From Burkholderiales bacterium (GTDB lineage: Bacteria > Pseudomonadota > Gammaproteobacteria > Burkholderiales > SHXO01): a DNA stretch of 9,608 bases. The notes beneath the pieces were generated by a model, which saw only the letters and a list, made by a program, of their open reading frames with translations, made no database searches and was not told where the DNA came from. Below, in pieces: positions 6,561 to 9,608 of this stretch (position 1 is its first letter; each line of letters starts with the position of its first letter). The translations under genes were made by a program, and so were the position numbers. The DNA lies in NCBI GenBank assembly GCA_026125625.1, contig JAHCKU010000086.1, positions 1 through 9,608 of the forward strand, given 5' to 3'.

Positions 6561-8210
6561 GTGAAGCCGCAGGACTATTCGATCTGGCCTCGCCAGTACC
6601 CCACCAGCCTGAGTGTTCCGCGCACCACGTTGTGGTTCAACCTCGAGGTATCCGCCGCACGCTATCCCGACCGGCCGGTTTGCCTTTTCTATGATTCGCG
6701 CCTGAGCTATGCCCAGTTTCACCGCCAGGCGCTGGCGCTGGCCGGATACCTGGAACAGCCCTGCGGATTGCGCAAGGGCGATCGCGTGCTGCTCGACATG
6801 CAGAACAGCCCGCAGTACATGCTGGGCTTCTACGCCATCCTGCGCGCCGGCGGCGTGGTGGTGCCGGTCAGTCCGATGAACGTGGCCGACGAGCTGGAGC
6901 ACTACGCCGACGACAGCGGCGCACGCGTGGCATTGGTCGGCCAGGAGGTGTATCGGCACTTCCAGCCGTTGCTGGGCCGCGCGCTCGATCACGTCATCGT
7001 CGCCACCTATTCCGACTACCTCGATGCCGCCACCGCGCTGAACGTGCCCGAGTTCCTGCGCGCGCCGCGCCAAAGTCTCGCGGACAAGCAGGCAGTGCCG
7101 TGGCAGGAGGCGATGGCGGCGAACCTGCAGCCGGGCGCGGAGCGCGTGACGAGCGACGATCTGTGCGCGATCCTGTACACCTCGGGCACCACCGGCAAGC
7201 CCAAGGGGTGCATGCACACCCACTTCAACCTCATGTGCACCGCCGTAGGCGGTGCACTGTAGGAAGACATGGCGCCGTATTCGGTGACGCTCGGCACCGC
7301 CCCGATGTTCCATGTCACCGGCATGCAGCACAGCATGAACGCCTCACTCTATACGGGCGCCACGGTGGCGCTGCTGCCGCGCTGGGATCCCGCAGTGGCG
7401 GCCTACATGATCGAGCGCTATCGGGTTACCCACTGGGCCAACGTACCGACCATGGTGGTCGACCTGCTCGCCCATCCGGACACTGCCGGACGCGACCTGT
7501 CGTCGCTGCGCAATATCTTCGGCGGCGGCGCCTCCATGCCCGAAGCCGTGGCGCAGAAGCTGTTCGAGCTGTGCGGCATCGAGTACATGGAAGCCTACGG
7601 CATGACCGAGACCATCTCGCAGACGCACATGAATCCCCCCGGCAACCTGCGCAAGCAGTGCCTGGGCATTCCCACCTTCGACACGGAATCGATCGTGGTC
7701 GACCCCGAAACCCTGCAGGAGCTGCCATGCAACCAGACCGGAGAGATCCTCTCCACCGGACCGCAGCTGTTCCACGGCTACTGGAACAACGAGGAAGCGA
7801 CCCGGGCGTGCATGGTGGAGTTGCGCGGCAAGCGCTGGTTCCGTACCGGTGACCTTGGACGCATCGACGAGGACGGATTCTTCTATATCGCGGACCGGCT
7901 CAAGCGCATGATCAACGCCGCCGGCTACAAGGTGTGGCCGGCGGAGCTGGAAGCCATGCTGTACAAGCACTCCGACATCAAGGAAGTGGCGATCGTATCT
8001 GCACCCGACGGGCGCCGCGGGGAAACGGTGAAGGCCTACGTCGTGCTCAAGGACGAAGCGTCCATGAGCGCGGACGATCTGATCGCCTGGTGCCGCCTGC
8101 ACATGGCTGCCTACAAGGTCCCGCGCAAAGTGGAGTTCGTGGATGCGCTGCCACGCTCGGGTACCGGCAAGATCCAGTGGCGCACGCTGCAGGAGCGCGA
8201 GTGGAGCTGA
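6561..8210 (+). pseudogene. Second AMP-forming acyl-CoA ligase, interrupted by an in-frame amber codon
   Basis: Tandem paralogue of the preceding ligase, about 65% identical over a counted stretch of some 110 residues. With the amber at codon 234 (7260-7262) read as an amino acid, it would have 549 residues. All motifs remain: YTSGTTGKPKG 206-216, YGMTE from 346, RTGDLGRIDEDGFF from 428, hinge RLKRMINAAGYKVWPAE, and the catalytic Lys537 in PRSGTGK. Alignment to the first copy is ungapped from residue 3 through at least 428, so the stop falls exactly on its Trp241. The left open piece ends at 7262; the right piece can restart at ATG 7269. Start choice: GTG 6561 gives a family-like N-terminus (KPQDYSIWP) but a weak ribosome site; GTG 6474 is the alternative. 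It is either a newly broken gene, a sequencing error, or translated by read-through or as two pieces. Confidence 0.85.
7260..7262 (+). other. In-frame amber (TAG) replacing a Trp codon
   Basis: The frame reads CTG TAG GAA GAC ATG. The corresponding codon of the first ligase is TGG at 5404-5406, so a single G-to-A change explains the stop. Every complete gene in the window ends in TGA, so this is the only TAG that would act as a stop. Confidence 0.9.
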
Positions 8211-8231
8211 GGATCACGAGCATGCGCAACG

Positions 8232-8259
8232 CGCGCATCGTGTTTGCGCGATCGTTTTT
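8232..8259 (+). terminator. Possible weak terminator/attenuator hairpin before the M20 gene
   Basis: CGCGCA (8232-8237) pairs with TGCGCG (8245-8250) around a seven-base loop, and TTTTT follows at 8255-8259 after a four-base gap. The short stem and the displaced T tract make strong termination doubtful. The M20 ribosome site starts only two bases later, so the structure may simply lie in a leader or partly limit read-through. Confidence 0.25.
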
Positions 8260-8271
8260 CGGAGAAAGACC

Positions 8272-9573
8272 ATGGATGCAGCGCTGACGGCACCTGCCGA
8301 CACCAAGCTCGAAGCCGAATTGCTGTCCGCGGTCGAGGACGCCCGGGACGAGATGACCGGTCTGCTCGCCACCCTGGTGCGCTTCCCCAGTCTGCTCGGG
8401 CAGGAAGCCAGCGCGCAGGATTACCTGGAGGGATTGTTCCAGGGCATGGGCCTGAAGACGTTGCGCTTTCCCGTCCGGCAGGAGGAACTGGCGCATCTGC
8501 CCGGCTATTCTCCGTCAGTGGGCAGCTGGGGTCGCCACGACAACGTGGTCGGTGCGCACCGGCCCGACGTGCAGCGCGGCCGTTCGCTGATCTTCAACGG
8601 TCACATCGACGTCGTTCCCGTCGGCGACGAGGCATTGTGGTCGGCCCCGCCCTTCGAACCGGTCATCGACGGCGATCGCATGTACGGGCGCGGCGCGGGC
8701 GACATGAAAGCCGGCATCGCCGCCTACATCACCGCCTTCCGCGCCTTGCAGCGGCTCGGCTACTGCCCTGCCGCCCCGCTGTTCCTGCAGTCCGTGGTGG
8801 AGGAGGAATGCACCGGCAATGGTGCCCTGGCCTGCCTGCATCGGGGCTTTCGCGCCGAGGCGGCAGTCATTCCCGAGCCTTTCGATCACAGCATCCTGTG
8901 CGCGCAGGTCGGCGTCATGTGGATCACGCTCGAGGTGCTCGGGCGGCCGGCGCACGTGCTGGATACGGCCCAGGGCATCAACGCCATCGAAGCCGGCTTC
9001 GCGCTGTATCAGGGGCTCAAGCGCATGGTGGCGCGCTGGAACGAGCCGGACAGCCGTCATCCGGCCTTCGCCCACGTTCACGATCCGATCAAGATCAACC
9101 TTGGCAGGATTCAGGGCGGAGAATGGACCTCGTCGGTGCCCACGCGCTGCACGCTGGAGATCCGTCTCGGCTCCTACCCCGGCGTGAGCGCAGCCACCAC
9201 GCGGCAGGCGGTCGAAGCCTGCCTGCGCGAGAGCGCGCAGTCCGACCCGGCGCTGCAGGGGGTGCAATACGAGGTGCGCTATGCCGGCTTTCAGGCGGAA
9301 GGCTTCGCGGCGGATACGGCACACCCGATGATGACCACGCTGGCGACGGCACACGAAGCCATCCTGGGGACGCAGCCGCAGTGGTATGCCAGCACCGCCA
9401 CCACCGACGCGCGCGTATTCGCGTTATACGGCAGCACTCCTGCCACCTGCTACGGGCCCCGGTCCAGCCACATCCATGCCATCGACGAATGGGTGTCGCT
9501 GTCGAGCACGCTCGAAGTGGCGAAGGTGCTGGCATTGTTCATGACCCGCTGGTGCGGGGTGGAGAAGCGCTGA
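8272..9573 (+). CDS. M20 family metallohydrolase (ArgE/DapE-type deacylase)
   Basis: Zinc-type dinuclear hydrolase of 433 residues, the usual length for ArgE/DapE-like deacylases, which cleave amide bonds of N-acylated amines or amino acids. No signal peptide is evident, so it is probably cytoplasmic. Metal and catalytic elements seen: NGHIDVVP (His111, Asp113), GAGDMKAG (bridging Asp144), VVEEECTGNGA (Glu177-179, base and ligand), PEP (Glu202), GRPAHV (His228, from the lid/dimerisation domain, about 210-330), and the C-terminal HIHAIDEW (His402). ATG 8272 has GGAG seven bases upstream. It follows the second ligase by 61 bases, so the two are probably co-transcribed. The EEECTGNGA style resembles members annotated as deacylases or as the thiamin-salvage deformylase YlmB, but no thiamin genes are here. 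The family is sure; the substrate is unknown. Confidence 0.9.
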   Translation: MDAALTAPADTKLEAELLSAVEDARDEMTGLLATLVRFPSLLGQEASAQDYLEGLFQGMGLKTLRFPVRQEELAHLPGYSPSVGSWGRHDNVVGAHRPDVQRGRSLIFNGHIDVVPVGDEALWSAPPFEPVIDGDRMYGRGAGDMKAGIAAYITAFRALQRLGYCPAAPLFLQSVVEEECTGNGALACLHRGFRAEAAVIPEPFDHSILCAQVGVMWITLEVLGRPAHVLDTAQGINAIEAGFALYQGLKRMVARWNEPDSRHPAFAHVHDPIKINLGRIQGGEWTSSVPTRCTLEIRLGSYPGVSAATTRQAVEACLRESAQSDPALQGVQYEVRYAGFQAEGFAADTAHPMMTTLATAHEAILGTQPQWYASTATTDARVFALYGSTPATCYGPRSSHIHAIDEWVSLSSTLEVAKVLALFMTRWCGVEKR

Positions 9574-9574
9574 G

Positions 9575-9603
9575 GCCACCGGGTGGCTGCGCGCAGGCGC
9601 AGC
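9575..9603 (+). terminator. Overlapping hairpins just after the M20 stop, possible transcription end
   Basis: GCCAC/GTGGC (9575-9587, three-base loop) is followed by a perfect seven-bp stem GCTGCGC/GCGCAGC (9586-9603, four-base loop). The two share two bases, so only one can form fully. No T tract is visible before the window ends at 9608, so a rho-independent terminator cannot be confirmed. Confidence 0.3.
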
Positions 9604-9608
9604 ACTGG

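Noticed and set aside
7260..7262. Amber codon read as pyrrolysine
   Set aside because: The host looks like an ordinary proteobacterium, the aligned residue is Trp rather than a Pyl site of a known enzyme, and no pyl genes or tRNA are visible.
6069..7331. Minus-strand open frame opposite the ligase junction and second ligase
   Set aside because: It has the same His/Arg-rich antisense composition and no recognisable fold. It also crosses the boundary of two genuine genes.
8515..9354. Minus-strand open frame opposite the M20 gene
   Set aside because: It is antisense to a gene with all metal-ligand motifs and shows no features of its own.
8272..9573. Specific assignment as thiamin-salvage deformylase YlmB or as ArgE/DapE
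   Set aside because: Family motifs are shared by all of these and no thiamin, arginine or lysine genes are adjacent, so only the family is claimed.

Overview
The window is GC-rich (roughly two-thirds G+C by eye), tightly packed and free of tRNA, rRNA, insertion sequences or CRISPR. Codon use, gene content and the style of the acyl-CoA ligases fit a proteobacterium, most likely a Burkholderiales-type betaproteobacterium. The lineage is inferred from protein style, not from a marker gene.

Two divergent transcription units flank a control region at about 4455-4683. On the minus strand, reading right to left, lies a branched-chain-amino-acid-type (HAAT/LIV) ABC transporter: livG (ATPase), livF (ATPase), an amidase-signature hydrolase, livH (permease) and livM (permease, cut by the left edge). 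The amidase gene sits inside the transporter operon, between livF and livH, with gaps of 11 and 30 bases. No periplasmic binding protein or regulator gene is in the window; the binding protein may lie beyond livM.

On the plus strand are two tandem paralogous acyl-CoA/AMP-forming ligases and an M20 (ArgE/DapE-type) metallo-deacylase. The second ligase is interrupted at codon 234 by a single in-frame amber codon (7260-7262), exactly where the first copy has a Trp codon (TGG). The rest of its frame and all its catalytic motifs are intact. It looks like a very recent nonsense mutation, a base-call error or a read-through/split gene.

Taken together, the genes suggest an import-hydrolyse-activate catabolic module. 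The LIV-type transporter would bring in an amide or N-acyl compound, the amidase and the M20 enzyme would cleave C-N bonds, and the ligase(s) would turn the released carboxylic acid into a CoA thioester. The substrate is not readable from the sequence. The control region holds a perfect 9-bp inverted repeat overlapping a candidate -35 box, and both divergent units appear to begin with TTG codons preceded by strong Shine-Dalgarno sequences.
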